This document shows, one piece after another, positions 17,652 to 26,726 of a DNA stretch of 64,000 nucleotides (position 1 is the first letter of the stretch; each line of letters opens with the position of its first letter). Source of the stretch: Roseibium sp. Sym1. GTDB taxonomy: Bacteria; Pseudomonadota; Alphaproteobacteria; Rhizobiales; Stappiaceae. The position numbers were made by a program, and so were the translations under genes. The stretch is from contig NZ_CP114786.1 in assembly GCF_027359675.1 (NCBI RefSeq), positions 2,112,501 through 2,176,500 of the forward strand, given 5' to 3'. The notes below the pieces were generated by a model, which worked only from the letters and a program-made list of their open reading frames with translations, did not search any database and had not been told where the DNA came from.

Positions 17652-17948
17652 TTAAGCGGCGGCGGCTTCGGCCTGCTTGCGCTTGATGCTGACCTTGATC
17701 TTGCGGGCAGCGTCGGACAGCTGGTCGTCGCTGGCCTTCATCAGGTAGGCGTCCAGGCCGCCACGGTGCTCGACGGAGCGCAGTGCGTGGGCGCTGACCT
17801 TCAGCTTGAAGGTTTCGCCAAGCGTGTCGCTGATCAGCGACACGTTGCACAGGTTCGGAAGGAACCGGCGGCGGGACCTGTTGTTTGCGTGCGAGACGTT
17901 GTTGCCCGTCATCACATCTTTACCGGAGAGTTCGCAACGGCGTGCCAT
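17652..17948 (-). CDS. rpmB: 50S ribosomal protein L28
   Basis: A 98-residue ribosomal protein. The opening [20 protein letters not shown] and the [13 protein letters not shown] stretch are the L28 signature, followed by [22 protein letters not shown]. It is assembled in the large subunit near the E site. The alphaproteobacterial form lacks the short CxxC zinc set. The ATG at 17948 is preferred over the longer frame to 18050. It leads a probable rpmB-yhhQ operon. Confidence 0.96.
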   Translation of the reverse strand: MARRCELSGKDVMTGNNVSHANNRSRRRFLPNLCNVSLISDTLGETFKLKVSAHALRSVEHRGGLDAYLMKASDDQLSDAARKIKVSIKRKQAEAAAA

Positions 17949-18290
17949 GATATCACCTTTTGTTTTCGCGGCTGGGCCGTTACATGGAACCCAGCAAGTC
18001 CAAACCGGAACCGGCGCGGACCTTAGGTCCGGCGACATCGTCTCCGGCATTTCTCGGAAAAAGTTGCCCCGCTATAATGGCAGCGCGTTCCAACGTCAAG
18101 ACATCTCCGGCTCTTTGCTGCGATTCTGTGTTTTAATTCGCAGAACCGGCAGTCGTTAACCAGTGGGTTACCATAATTAAGAATGATTGTGGTCGTTCAG
18201 CGGAAGGGATTCATGCTAAGCTTTCCGCCACGGAACACTGTGAGCGCGGGGGCGCAATTCGCTGCCTAACGGCAGGGCGGAGGTTTGAAA
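17949..18290. other. Divergent promoter region, L28 / DUF3108 gene
   Basis: This 342-base gap must hold the rpmB promoter (minus) and that of the DUF3108 gene (plus). An inverted pair GTTAACC (18155-18161) / GGGTTAC (18165-18171) stands in an AT-richer stretch and could be a regulator site. No further gene seen. Confidence 0.5.
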
Positions 18291-19124
18291 GTGTTTGGTT
18301 TGACATCTCTCGGGCGCCTGATCGCCCTGCCAATGCTTGCAACGGCGTTGCTCGTGATGCCCGCGGAAGCGAAGAAAAGCAGCGTTGGCGGCCTGTACAA
18401 CATTTCCATTGCGGGCTTCAAGATCGGCCGCGGAACCTTGTCCCTCGTGATGCAGGGCAATGCCTATTCGGCGAAGGTCAGCCTGGAGCCGGCCGGCATC
18501 GGTACGTTGTTTTCCACCGGCAAGGGTGGCGCGGAAGCGTCCGGCTGGCTGGTCGGGTCACGGGTGGTGCCCTCGAAATACCGGATGGCGTCCCATGCCT
18601 CCAACCTCGATTTCTACGTGAAACTGAGCCAGGGCTCGGGCAGCATCCGCTCGATGGAAGTCGCACCCCAGTTCAAGCCCAACAAAGAGCGCATCAAGGT
18701 GACCAACCGTCACACGCGCAATGCCATTGATCCGCTGAGCGCCGCCCTGATGCCGGTCGGCCGCGCCAAGGACAGCCTCGGCCCGAAGGCATGCTCGCGC
18801 AAGCTGCCGGTGTTTGACGGCTGGACCCGGTTCGACATCAAGCTGAGCTACCAGGGCACCAAGGAAGTGTCCGGTCATGGCTATGACGGGCCGGTGGTCG
18901 TGTGCAAGGCGCGCTGGGTTCCGGTTGCCGGGCACCGTCCCTCCAAGGAGTCGGTCAAGTACATGGCCCGGGCCAACATGGAAGTCTGGATCGCCCCGAT
19001 GGGCCGGGAAAACGTTCTGGTTCCCTACAAGATCTCGATCGACACCAAGAACGGCCGCTTGGTGGTGGAAGCCTCCAAGCTCAATATCCGGGGTGCGGGC
19101 AGCGACAGCGCGTCGGCCGACTGA
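18291..19124 (+). CDS. DUF3108 periplasmic protein
   Basis: A protein of about 277 residues with a signal peptide (LGRLIALPMLATALLVMPAEA) and the DUF3108 pattern: GGLYNISIAGFKIGRGTL, then STGKGGAEASGWL, RDSL-like VGRAKDSLG and a late VPYKISIDTKNGRLVVEAS strand. DUF3108 proteins are envelope beta-proteins of unknown role. Start: the GGAGG at 18279-18283 is too close to the TTG at 18285 but seven bases from GTG 18291, so GTG is preferred (two residues shorter). Stands alone between L28 and accA. Confidence 0.75.
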   Translation: MFGLTSLGRLIALPMLATALLVMPAEAKKSSVGGLYNISIAGFKIGRGTLSLVMQGNAYSAKVSLEPAGIGTLFSTGKGGAEASGWLVGSRVVPSKYRMASHASNLDFYVKLSQGSGSIRSMEVAPQFKPNKERIKVTNRHTRNAIDPLSAALMPVGRAKDSLGPKACSRKLPVFDGWTRFDIKLSYQGTKEVSGHGYDGPVVVCKARWVPVAGHRPSKESVKYMARANMEVWIAPMGRENVLVPYKISIDTKNGRLVVEASKLNIRGAGSDSASAD

Positions 19125-19337
19125 GCCAAGGGCCTCGCGGTTATCTTCCGGAGCGGCCGCACCGGAAAAGCGCCATTTCCGTTGCGGTGGCGCACACGCC
19201 GAGGCTTGCGCCCACTTGCGTCTCTTGTTACAGCCCTCCACGTTATGCATCCAGGCACCCTTCGTGCCTCTATGACAGAATTCCCGGAGCGGCCGCCGAT
19301 CAGTGGCGGTGCCGGCTTGTTTCAGGTAACCGAGTAA

Positions 19338-20297
19338 ATGCACAGCTATTTGGACTTCGAAAAGCCCGTTGCGGATATTGAAGGCAAGATCCAGGAACTG
19401 CGGGCCCTTGCCACAGAAGATGGCGAGGCGGTCAATGTCGATGGCGAGATCGAACGGCTGAAAGCGAAATCCTCGCAGACTTTGCAGGACCTTTATACCA
19501 AGCTGACTCCCTGGCAGAAGACGCTGGTCGCCCGGCACCCGGACCGGCCGCACGCAGTCGCCTACATCGCCGGTCTGATCGAGGACTTCACGCCGCTGGC
19601 CGGTGACCGCAAGTTCGCCGAGGATGCCGCGCTGATCGCCGGCATCGGCCGTTTCCGCGGGCAGTCGGTGGCCGTGCTCGCCCAGGAAAAGGGCCATGAC
19701 ACCGAAACCCGCCTGAAACACAATTTCGGCATGGTCCGGCCCGAAGGCTACCGCAAGGCCGTGCGCATCATGGAAATGGCGGAGCGGTTCGGCCTGCCGC
19801 TGATCAGCTTTGTCGACACGTCCGGGGCCTATCCGGGGCGGGGCGCCGAGGAGCGTGGCCAGTCGGAGGCAATTGCGCGTTCGACGGATGTCGGCCTGGG
19901 GCTCGGCACGCCGTCCGTCTCCGTGGTGATCGGCGAAGGCGGATCGGGCGGGGCAATCGCGATCGCCACCGCCAACAAGGTGCTGATGATGGAGCACGCC
20001 ATCTATTCGGTGATTTCGCCGGAGGGGGCCGCATCGATCCTGTGGCGCGACAGCGCCAAGGCACAGGACGCGGCGACGGCGCTGAAGATCACCGCCCAGG
20101 ACCTGAAACAGCTCGGCGTGATCGACGGCATTGTCGAGGAGCCCGTCGGTGGTGCGCACCGGGCGCGCGAAATCGTCATCGACAATGCCGGCCGGGAGAT
20201 CGAGAAGGCCCTGAGCGGTCTGGCCGGACTGTCGCCGGAGGAAATCCGCAAGCAGCGCCGCGACAAGTTCATCGCAATCGGGCGCACGCTCAGCTGA
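19338..20297 (+). CDS. accA: Acetyl-CoA carboxylase carboxyltransferase subunit alpha
   Basis: A 319-residue subunit that with AccD transfers the carboxyl group from biotin to acetyl-CoA, making malonyl-CoA for fatty-acid synthesis. Signatures: YLDFEKPVADIEGKIQELR at the start, WQKTLVARHPDRPH, GHDTETRLKHNFGMVRPEGYRKA and the oxyanion-bearing GEGGSGGAIAI region, all at usual spacing and family length. It is monocistronic here, bounded by a terminator at 20336-20360. AccD is not in the window. Confidence 0.96.
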   Translation: MHSYLDFEKPVADIEGKIQELRALATEDGEAVNVDGEIERLKAKSSQTLQDLYTKLTPWQKTLVARHPDRPHAVAYIAGLIEDFTPLAGDRKFAEDAALIAGIGRFRGQSVAVLAQEKGHDTETRLKHNFGMVRPEGYRKAVRIMEMAERFGLPLISFVDTSGAYPGRGAEERGQSEAIARSTDVGLGLGTPSVSVVIGEGGSGGAIAIATANKVLMMEHAIYSVISPEGAASILWRDSAKAQDAATALKITAQDLKQLGVIDGIVEEPVGGAHRAREIVIDNAGREIEKALSGLAGLSPEEIRKQRRDKFIAIGRTLS

Positions 20298-20606
20298 CAC
20301 CGGTCAAATTCGCAGAAAATCCGGTAATATCCGGCGGGCCGCCGTTCGAGCGGCCCTTTTGCCATTCTGTGGCCAGAATTTGCCGTCATTCAGGCAACTA
20401 TGGGACGGGTGCGGAGACCGGTCCGAAGGTTTTTTGTTCCTATCACCAGAATGTGGGTCGCAGGGGCAATCCGGGTTCAGTAACTTATCGTCAACCATCA
20501 CCCCCTAGCCTTTGCGCGCGGGGGCGTAGACTATAGGGAAACACGGCGCAAGCTGCCGGCACGTCCGCTGTGCTGCTCCGGGTTTCGTTCAGTTTGGGAT
20601 TGTACC
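20298..20606 (+). other. 309-base gap: accA terminator and promoter of the next gene
   Basis: Holds the accA terminator (20336-20360), then about 245 bases with no gene. The last 100 bases, including an AT-richer stretch around 20477-20490, are the likely promoter of the L,D-transpeptidase gene, but I see no clear -35/-10 pair. Confidence 0.5.
20336..20360 (+). terminator. Intrinsic terminator of accA
   Basis: GGGCCGC (20336-20342), loop CGTTCGA, GCGGCCC (20350-20356), then TTTT. It lies 38 bases after the accA stop. Confidence 0.8.
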
Positions 20607-21866
20607 ATGGTCTTTGGGCGCCTTTTTACCACGCCATCCGGTCATCGGCCGGATCTGCCGAACCGGCGCAGCCGCCAGGCCGTCAAGATCGGCGCGGCTC
20701 TTCTTCTGGCCGGGGTTGTGGCTGCCTGCCAGGGCGATGAATTCAGTGCGGGTCCCAACAAGGCCAAACTTCCGGTCAGCGCGTCCCTGAAGCGCAAGAT
20801 GACCGATCTCGACATGAGCCTGACCTCGCCGATCATGGTCCGGATCTTCAAGGAGGAATCGGAGCTGGAGGTCTGGAAGCAGACCCGTGACGGCAAGTAC
20901 AAGCTTCTGGACGAATTCGAGATCTGCAAATGGTCCGGCAAGCTCGGTCCGAAATTCAAGGAAGGCGACCGTCAGGCCCCGGAAGGGTTCTACGAGATCA
21001 CGCCGGCCCTGATGAACCCGAATTCAAGCTATCATCTTGCTTTCAACCTCGGCTATCCGAACACCTATGACCGTGCTCACGGACGGACAGGCTCCCATCT
21101 CATGGTGCACGGGGCCTGTTCCTCGCGCGGCTGCTACGCGATGACGGACGAACAGGTCCAGGACATCTACTCGCTGGCCCGCGACAGCTTCAAGGGCGGT
21201 CAGCGCTCCTTCCAGGTCCAGGCGTTTCCGTTCCGCATGACACCGGAAAACATGGCGCGGCACCGCAACAGCCCGCATATGGAATACTGGCAGATGCTGA
21301 AGACGGGCTACGACCACTTCGAGGTCGCCAAGGTCCCGCCGCAGATTTCGGTCTGCGAGAAAAAATATGTCTTCGATGCGGTTCCGCTGGTCGAGGGCGT
21401 GCCTTTCCGTGCCAGCGGCAAGTGTCCGGAATACCAGGTCAGTCCGCGGATCGCGTCCGTGGTCGCCGCAAAGCGGAAGCGGGACAACGAGAAGTACCAG
21501 CAGCTTGCGGCACGTTTAGACGCCCGTGAAGAGCGCCAGAAGCGCTGGGAGGAACGGTCCAACAAGCTTGCGGAGGTTCTCGGTGGCGGCGAGGACGGTG
21601 AAGTGACCGAAACGGCGGCAACGGACGCCGCTCCCGCTACGCCGGCCGAACAGCCGCAACAGACGGCCGAGGCCGCACCCGAAGCCACGAAGCGGCCAGG
21701 AGCCGCGGTTGAAAATGCCTATGCCGCCCAGGACCAGTCCGGCGGCGGCAGTGCCGTGGGAAGTTTCTTCAAGCGGTGGGTGCCGTTCGGGCCGAAGGCA
21801 TCCGACGAGGGCGCGGGCATCGGGCCGATCACGACCGAAATCGTGCCGGCTGCCAAGCCTGAATAG
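20607..21866 (+). CDS. L,D-transpeptidase (YkuD/YafK-like) lipoprotein
   Basis: A 419-residue probable lipoprotein: hydrophobic segment to residue 40 and lipobox VVAAC with Cys41. A YkuD catalytic domain spans about residues 75-215, with the conserved HG at 168-169 and SRGCY at 173-177 (Cys176 nucleophile). This resembles YafK-type enzymes, which act on peptidoglycan-lipoprotein links or 3-3 crosslinks. The C-terminal third (from about 285) is charged then Ala/Glu/Pro-rich, likely disordered or coiled. Precise activity, crosslinking or cleavage, cannot be decided from sequence. Confidence 0.82.
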   Translation: MVFGRLFTTPSGHRPDLPNRRSRQAVKIGAALLLAGVVAACQGDEFSAGPNKAKLPVSASLKRKMTDLDMSLTSPIMVRIFKEESELEVWKQTRDGKYKLLDEFEICKWSGKLGPKFKEGDRQAPEGFYEITPALMNPNSSYHLAFNLGYPNTYDRAHGRTGSHLMVHGACSSRGCYAMTDEQVQDIYSLARDSFKGGQRSFQVQAFPFRMTPENMARHRNSPHMEYWQMLKTGYDHFEVAKVPPQISVCEKKYVFDAVPLVEGVPFRASGKCPEYQVSPRIASVVAAKRKRDNEKYQQLAARLDAREERQKRWEERSNKLAEVLGGGEDGEVTETAATDAAPATPAEQPQQTAEAAPEATKRPGAAVENAYAAQDQSGGGSAVGSFFKRWVPFGPKASDEGAGIGPITTEIVPAAKPE

Positions 21867-22228
21867 AGGCTGAGTTCCACGAGTTTCTGGAAACATTTAT
21901 CTGTCTGGAGAGTTTAAAGCTCCTTCAGCTTTGTGGCCGGTGCATCAGCGCGATGAACCCTGCAAATGAGCCCGGAGGAAATTTGGTCTGCGTGTCACCA
22001 CGGACAAGCGCAGCGCAGATCCGGGGCCTACTCGCTGATCCGCTTGCTCAAGCAGCAGGTGTTTGGACTGGCCACCTCAGCATCCCCATCAGATTCTCTG
22101 CGAACGAGTGGGCCCCGGTTCTTGCTTCGCGCACCCGGGGTGACCCCTGTGTATGTGGCGAGAACTGCTCCAAACTCGCCAAATGACCCGGCAGGTCTCT
22201 CCCTGGAATGCCTCAGGCCGGGAAGGTT
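21867..22228. other. 362-base gap with repeat element
   Basis: Lies between the convergent L,D-transpeptidase and mesaconyl-CoA hydratase genes. It carries the second copy of the inverted-repeat element (21990-22145); no gene or clear terminator otherwise. Confidence 0.6.
21990..22145. repeat. Imperfect inverted-repeat intergenic element, copy 2
   Basis: Left arm starts GTGTCACCACGGACAAGCGC, right arm ends in GCACCCGGGGTGACCCCTG. The arms are inverted, imperfect copies of each other and of the element at 10845-10996, sharing the GGCC(C/T)ACTCG core. The interior differs between copies, so the arms are what is conserved. Confidence 0.7.
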
Positions 22229-23281
22229 CTATTTCGGCATCAGGGCCCAGTAGTCGAAATCAAGCAGCACTTCGGGCAGGTAGTTGCCCTCGTGATCCAT
22301 GCCCGGAAAATCGTGGCACGGCCGGTCCTTGGTCGCCACCAGGCGCAGGCGCAGGGCGCCGACATCCGAACGGCCGTCGATATCGGCCTTGTCCAGCACT
22401 TCCGACCAGGCGTAGACCGTGTCTCCGGCGGCCAGCGGCCCGACATGGCGGCCGGCATTGATGCCGGCAATGTGGAAGACATTGGCAAGGCCGTTGAAGG
22501 ACAGCGCCCGGGCGAGCGAGATCACGTGGCCGCCATAGACCAGCCGGTGGCCGAAGCGGTTATGCGCTTCCGTGTGATGGTTGAAATGAACCTTGGCGGT
22601 GTTCTGGTAGAGCCGGGTGGCCATCTGGTGCTCGGCTTCCTCGACGGTCATGCCGTCGACGTGGTCGATCTTCTCGCCGATTTCATAATCGCCGAAGCGG
22701 AACGCGGAGCCGGCCAGGTCGTTGTCCCAATTGGCGGTGTCCAGCAGCGGAACGGCCGTGCCAAGCGATTGCGGGTCGAGCGCGGCGGGAAGTTCGGGGA
22801 CCACCGGTTCCGGTGCCGGGTTGGCGGCAACCCGCTTGTTGATCATGACCCAGCGCACATAGTCGAGCACCTCGGTGCCGTTGTCCGTGTATCCGGTCGA
22901 GCGTACGTAGACGACACCGGTCTTGCCGTTGGAGTTTTCCTTCTTGCCGATGACTTCGGAGACGGTCGAGATCGTGTCGCCGGGATAGACCGGCGCCAGG
23001 AAACGTCCGCCCGCATACCCGAGGTTGGCAACCGCGTTCAGCGATATGTCGGGCACGGTCTTGCCGAAGACGACGTGGAAGGTCAGCAGATCGTCGACAG
23101 GCGCGTGGGCGTACCCAAGCGATCTGGCGAAGGCATCGGAGGACTGCACCGCGAAACGGGAGCCGTAGAGGGCCGTATAGAGGGACTGGTCACCTCCGGT
23201 GATGGTGCGCGGCGTAGCGTGGCGGATCACCTGGCCGACTTCAAAGTCCTCGAAAAAATTGCCGCGATTGGTCTTGCTCAC
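22229..23281 (-). CDS. mch: Mesaconyl-CoA hydratase (MaoC-family)
   Basis: A 350-residue double hot-dog protein of the MaoC type. It fits mesaconyl-CoA hydratase, which converts mesaconyl-C1-CoA to beta-methylmalyl-CoA in the ethylmalonyl-CoA pathway: GNFFEDFEVGQVIRHATPRT at the N terminus, ITGGDQSLYTALYGSRFA, and a second domain with KVHFNHHTEAHNRFGHRLVYGGH. GTG 23281 follows GGGAGG by five bases. The presence of ccr and ecm in the same window (51969-55543) supports this over a generic enoyl-CoA hydratase. Alternative: another MaoC dehydratase of similar length. Confidence 0.85.
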   Translation of the reverse strand: MSKTNRGNFFEDFEVGQVIRHATPRTITGGDQSLYTALYGSRFAVQSSDAFARSLGYAHAPVDDLLTFHVVFGKTVPDISLNAVANLGYAGGRFLAPVYPGDTISTVSEVIGKKENSNGKTGVVYVRSTGYTDNGTEVLDYVRWVMINKRVAANPAPEPVVPELPAALDPQSLGTAVPLLDTANWDNDLAGSAFRFGDYEIGEKIDHVDGMTVEEAEHQMATRLYQNTAKVHFNHHTEAHNRFGHRLVYGGHVISLARALSFNGLANVFHIAGINAGRHVGPLAAGDTVYAWSEVLDKADIDGRSDVGALRLRLVATKDRPCHDFPGMDHEGNYLPEVLLDFDYWALMPK

Positions 23282-23409
23282 CGATGCCTCCCGGGTGTGG
23301 TGTTTCCGGAATAAAGCCTATCGCAGTGCACACAGGCAAGTCAGACGTTTTGCCGATGGGACGAATATCCCGCAGCCCCCCTCAGGATGACCATGAGGTA
23401 AGAAACAAA

Positions 23410-23432
23410 AAGCCCAGGCATGGCCCGGGCTT
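23410..23432 (-). terminator. Intrinsic terminator of the rhodanese gene
   Basis: Minus strand AGCCCGGGC-CAT-GCCTGGGCT followed by U5 (A-run 23406-23410). It nearly duplicates the hairpin at 24645-24671 in both stem and flanks. Confidence 0.75.
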
Positions 23433-23461
23433 CTGGTCGATTGCAATCAGGTGTTTCCGCG

Positions 23462-24361
23462 TCAGTTGACGGTCGGCGTATTGGCCATCTTGTTGCCGGA
23501 CTGGGAATACTCGACCATCGATCCCGCATAGAGCTTGGCGTTTTTCACGCCGGCGAGCTCGGAGACCGCGAACCAGTGGCTGGCGGCCCAGTGGCCTGTG
23601 TTGCAGAAGGAAACGGTCGGTGTGTCTTCCTTCACATCCAGCGATGCCTTGAGAGCCTCTGCGTCGATGGCGGTCGACATGGCCGGCGAGCCGTCCTTGA
23701 AGAAGGCGGTGTAGGCATAGTTGATCGCGCTCGGCAGCGTGCCCGGGCGCGCGGCGGCTTCGTGCACGTCCTTGCCGGTGTAGAATTCCGCCGGGCGGGC
23801 ATCCACGAGCAGGGCGTTCGCCTCTCCCGCAACGACGGCGGCGACATCGGCGGTCGTTGCCAGCCAGGTGTCGTCGAGGGTCAGCTCGAGCTCGCTCGGA
23901 AAGGCGGATTCAGTGTCGGTGCTGACCGGCAGGCCGGCGGCCTTCCAGGCGCTGAGGCCGCCATTGAGGATCGAGAGATCTTCAAAGCCGGTGGATTTCA
24001 GAGTCCAGTAAACGCGTGCGGCGGAGCCGAAATCGGTGTCGGTCTTGCCTTCAGACAGGATGACGATCGGCACATCCTGTTCCAGTCCGAGTTCTTCCAG
24101 CTCGGCTTCGAGCTTTTCGATGTCGAACAGGGCGCCAGGGTTCTTCTCCGGGCCGCGGAACATGCGGTAGGGTGCAAAGAGAGCGCCTTCGGCATGCCCG
24201 TCCTCGTAGCCGGCATTGCGGATGTCGAGCAGGATCGGCATCTCGCTGTCGAGCGCGGCGGCGAGGTCATCCGCTTCCACCAGCGGTCCGAAGGTCTCGG
24301 CGGAAGCTGTGGTGGCAAGACCCGTTGCCAGGGCCAGGGCGAGCGCAAAGCGTTTCATCAT
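23462..24361 (-). CDS. Periplasmic two-domain sulfurtransferase (rhodanese)
   Basis: A 299-residue exported protein with signal peptide MKRFALALALATGLATTASA and two rhodanese domains. The C-terminal domain has the active-site loop with Cys253 (VSFCNTGHWAA), expected to carry the persulfide, and the preceding LLVDARPAEFYTG. The N-terminal domain keeps the LLDIRNAGYEDGHAEGA fold markers, but its loop reads VILSEGKTDTDFGSA with no cysteine, so it is probably inactive, as usual in two-domain rhodaneses. Sulfur donor and acceptor are unknown. It starts 340 bases downstream of typA and has its own terminator. Confidence 0.85.
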   Translation of the reverse strand: MMKRFALALALATGLATTASAETFGPLVEADDLAAALDSEMPILLDIRNAGYEDGHAEGALFAPYRMFRGPEKNPGALFDIEKLEAELEELGLEQDVPIVILSEGKTDTDFGSAARVYWTLKSTGFEDLSILNGGLSAWKAAGLPVSTDTESAFPSELELTLDDTWLATTADVAAVVAGEANALLVDARPAEFYTGKDVHEAAARPGTLPSAINYAYTAFFKDGSPAMSTAIDAEALKASLDVKEDTPTVSFCNTGHWAASHWFAVSELAGVKNAKLYAGSMVEYSQSGNKMANTPTVN

Positions 24362-24584
24362 GTCAGCAATCCTGCTTGGTGGCCGCGGAAAGAACGCGGT
24401 TCCCCATTCATGGTATTGGCCTGAATTTTAAGGTGTTCCCGCTGCGGCAACAGGGATGGCATTTCAAAGTTGGCGGGTGGATTGACAATTTGACCCAAGC
24501 AACGCGCGGTTCTTGGCAGGGGATTGCCGGGGGAAGCAAAGAAAGCCCGGGTTTCGGGCAAATGACAAGACCTCTGTCCATCAT

Positions 24585-24620
24585 TCCGGACAAGTGCAGC
24601 TTCGCTGCAGACCGTCCGGA
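24585..24620. repeat. Hairpin related to the dispersed intergenic repeat
   Basis: Outer arms TCCGGAC (24585-24591) and GTCCGGA (24614-24620) enclose TGCAGC-TTC-GCTGCA. The sequence CCGGACAAG(T/C)GCAGC resembles the left arm of the copy at 21990, so it may be a decayed piece of that family. Confidence 0.45.
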
Positions 24621-24644
24621 TTGACGGCCAAGTCCTGCAGCAAA

Positions 24645-24671
24645 CAAAAAAGCCCGGGACAGGCCCGGGCT
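24645..24671 (-). terminator. Intrinsic terminator of typA
   Basis: Stem AGCCCGGG (24651-24658) / CCCGGGCT (24664-24671), five-base loop, U-tract from A-run 24645-24651 on the minus strand. It lies about 30 bases after the typA stop. Confidence 0.8.
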
Positions 24672-24700
24672 TCTGGTCTATTCCGACACGTCTTTAAGGC

Positions 24701-26524
24701 TTACGCGGATTCCTTGTTGGCCGCGCGTTCGGCGCGCTTGCGGGCATGCGGATCCAGCTCCGCCTTGCGCAGGCGGATCGAATTCGGCGTGACTTCCACC
24801 AGCTCGTCGTCCGAGATGTAGGACAGCGCGGCTTCCAGCGTCAGTTTCTTCGGCGTGGTCAGCTTGACCGCGTCGTCCTTGCCGGCCGAGCGGATGTTGG
24901 TCAGCTGCTTGCCCTTCAGGACGTTGACTTCCAGGTCGTTGCCGCGGGTGTGCTCGCCGATGATCATGCCAGGATAGACCTTGGTGCCCGGGTCGATCAT
25001 CATCGGGCCGCGGTCTTCCAGGTTGAACAGGGCATAGGCGACGGCTTCGCCGGTGCCGTTGGACAGCAGCACGCCGGTGTGGCGGCCCTGGATCGGGCCC
25101 TTGTAGGGCTCGTAGCCGTGGAACAGGCGGTTGAAGATCGCGGTGCCGCGCGTGTCGGACATCAGCTCGGCCTGGTAACCGATCAGACCCCGGGTCGGGG
25201 CATTGAAGACCAGCCGGGTGCGCCCGCCGCCGGAGGGTTTCATCTCCAGGAGGTCGGCCTTGCGCTCCTGCAGCTTTTGCACGACCACGCCGGAATGCTC
25301 CTCGTCGACATCGATGATGACTTCCTCGATCGGCTCCAGGCGGTTGCCGGCGTCGTCATACTGGTAGACGACGCGCGGGCGGCCGACACCGAGCTCGAAG
25401 CCCTCGCGGCGCATGTTCTCGATCAGGATCGCCAGCAGCAGTTCGCCGCGGCCGGCGACGACAAAGGCGTCCGGTTCGTCGGTTTCTTCCACCTTCAGCG
25501 CGACGTTGCCTTCGGCTTCCTTCATCAGGCGCTCGCGGATGACACGCGACTGCACCTTGGAGCCTTCGGTGCCGGCGAGCGGGCTGTCATTGACGCGAAA
25601 GGTCATGGACAGGGTCGGCGGATCGATCGGCTGGGCCTGCAGCGGCTCGTCGACGCCCGGGGCGCACAGCGTGTCCGCAACGGTCGCCTTGGTCAGGCCG
25701 GCAATGGCGACGATGTCGCCCGCTTCGCCCTTTTCGATCGGCTGGCGTTCCAGGCCGCGGAAGGCGAGGATCTTGGAAACCCGGCCATTCTCGACCACGG
25801 CGCCTTCGCGGTTCAGCGCCTTGAGCGGCATGTTGGGCAGGGCCGTGCCGGAAACGATGCGGCCGGTCAGGATGCGGCCGAGGAACGGATCGGATTCGAT
25901 GGTCGTCGCAAGCATCTTGAATTCGCCCGGCTCGGCTTCCGGCGCGGCGACCTTGTCGAGCACCATGTCGAACAGCGGATCCATGCCCGCCTGCGGTCCG
26001 TCCGGCTCCAGCGCCATCCATTCCTGCTTGGCGGAGCCGTAAAGCACCGGGAAGTCCAACTGGTCTTCATTGGCGTCGAGGGCGGCGAACAGGTCGAAGA
26101 CCTCGTCGAGCACCTCGTCGGCGCGCTGTTCCGGCTTGTCGATCTTGTTGATGGCAACAATCGGCTTCAGGCCGAGCTTCAGCGCCTTGCCGAGCACGAA
26201 CTTGGTCTGCGGCATCGGGCCCTCGGCGGCGTCGACCAGCAGGATCACGCCATCGACCATGTGCAGGATACGCTCGACCTCTCCGCCGAAATCGGCGTGG
26301 CCCGGCGTGTCGACGATGTTGATCCGGGTGTCCTTCCAGACCAGGCTCGTCACTTTTGCCAGGATGGTAATTCCGCGTTCGCGCTCAATGTCGTTGGAGT
26401 CCATCATGCGCTCTTCGGTGCGCTGATTGTCCCGGAACGCGCCGGACTGCTTCAAGAGAACGTCGATGAGGGTGGTTTTGCCATGGTCAACGTGAGCAAT
26501 AATGGCAATATTACGAAGGTTCAT
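24701..26524 (-). CDS. typA: Ribosome-associated GTPase TypA/BipA
   Basis: A 607-residue translational GTPase of the EF-G family that binds the 70S ribosome and aids 50S assembly and stress adaptation. G1 motif AHVDHGKTT at residues 10-18, G2 region MMDSNDIERERGITI, G3 DTPGHADFGGE, G4 NKIDKPEQR; then domain II, the SDTRGTAIFNRLFHGY segment in domain V, and the TypA-specific C-terminal domain ending RKKxL-like LTLEAALSYISDDELVEVTP. ATG 26524 follows GGAG by seven bases; an in-frame earlier start at 26536 adds four residues. Monocistronic with its own terminator. Confidence 0.96.
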   Translation of the reverse strand: MNLRNIAIIAHVDHGKTTLIDVLLKQSGAFRDNQRTEERMMDSNDIERERGITILAKVTSLVWKDTRINIVDTPGHADFGGEVERILHMVDGVILLVDAAEGPMPQTKFVLGKALKLGLKPIVAINKIDKPEQRADEVLDEVFDLFAALDANEDQLDFPVLYGSAKQEWMALEPDGPQAGMDPLFDMVLDKVAAPEAEPGEFKMLATTIESDPFLGRILTGRIVSGTALPNMPLKALNREGAVVENGRVSKILAFRGLERQPIEKGEAGDIVAIAGLTKATVADTLCAPGVDEPLQAQPIDPPTLSMTFRVNDSPLAGTEGSKVQSRVIRERLMKEAEGNVALKVEETDEPDAFVVAGRGELLLAILIENMRREGFELGVGRPRVVYQYDDAGNRLEPIEEVIIDVDEEHSGVVVQKLQERKADLLEMKPSGGGRTRLVFNAPTRGLIGYQAELMSDTRGTAIFNRLFHGYEPYKGPIQGRHTGVLLSNGTGEAVAYALFNLEDRGPMMIDPGTKVYPGMIIGEHTRGNDLEVNVLKGKQLTNIRSAGKDDAVKLTTPKKLTLEAALSYISDDELVEVTPNSIRLRKAELDPHARKRAERAANKESA

Positions 26525-26697
26525 GAGTGGCTCCAAAAGACAGAACGGGCCCGTTTTGGACCCGAACTTGTCTGGAAGTTGATTTGCTATGGGTCGGCCG
26601 TTTCGCCGAATTTGGCGCCTTTATACGTGGCGCAGCGGGATTGTGCAATGCAGTGTCATTTCAGCGGATTGACAGCGGTTCCTGGACACCTTAATTC

Positions 26698-26712
26698 GTA
26701 AGGTAACCTTAC
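26698..26712. promoter_or_regulatory. Palindromic operator GTAAGGT-A-ACCTTAC
   Basis: A perfect 7+1+7 inverted repeat 14 bases before the marR-type start, in a position to overlap the promoter. This is the size and placement usual for autoregulated MarR operators, so it probably binds the product of 26727-27188. Confidence 0.6.
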
Positions 26713-26726
26713 TAAAAGCGGTGGCG

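Larger units (their letters stand above)
24362..24700. other. 339-base gap with repeat fragment and hairpins
   Basis: Lies upstream of the rhodanese gene and downstream of typA, both minus. Contains the typA terminator (24645-24671), a repeat fragment (24585-24620), a GCCCG/CGGGC hairpin with adjacent U-rich run on the minus strand (24544-24560), and by position the rhodanese promoter, though no clear elements are seen. No gene. Confidence 0.5.

Noticed and set aside
17632..17850. Longer N terminus for the YhhQ gene (frame open to 17850)
   Set aside because: It overlaps rpmB and lacks membrane or conserved character; ATG 17634 gives family length.
24746..26701. 651-codon open frame on the plus strand opposite typA
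   Set aside because: It is the antisense shadow of a clear TypA gene. High-GC codon use leaves the complementary frame open; it has low-complexity Arg/Ala/Gln sequence and no motif.
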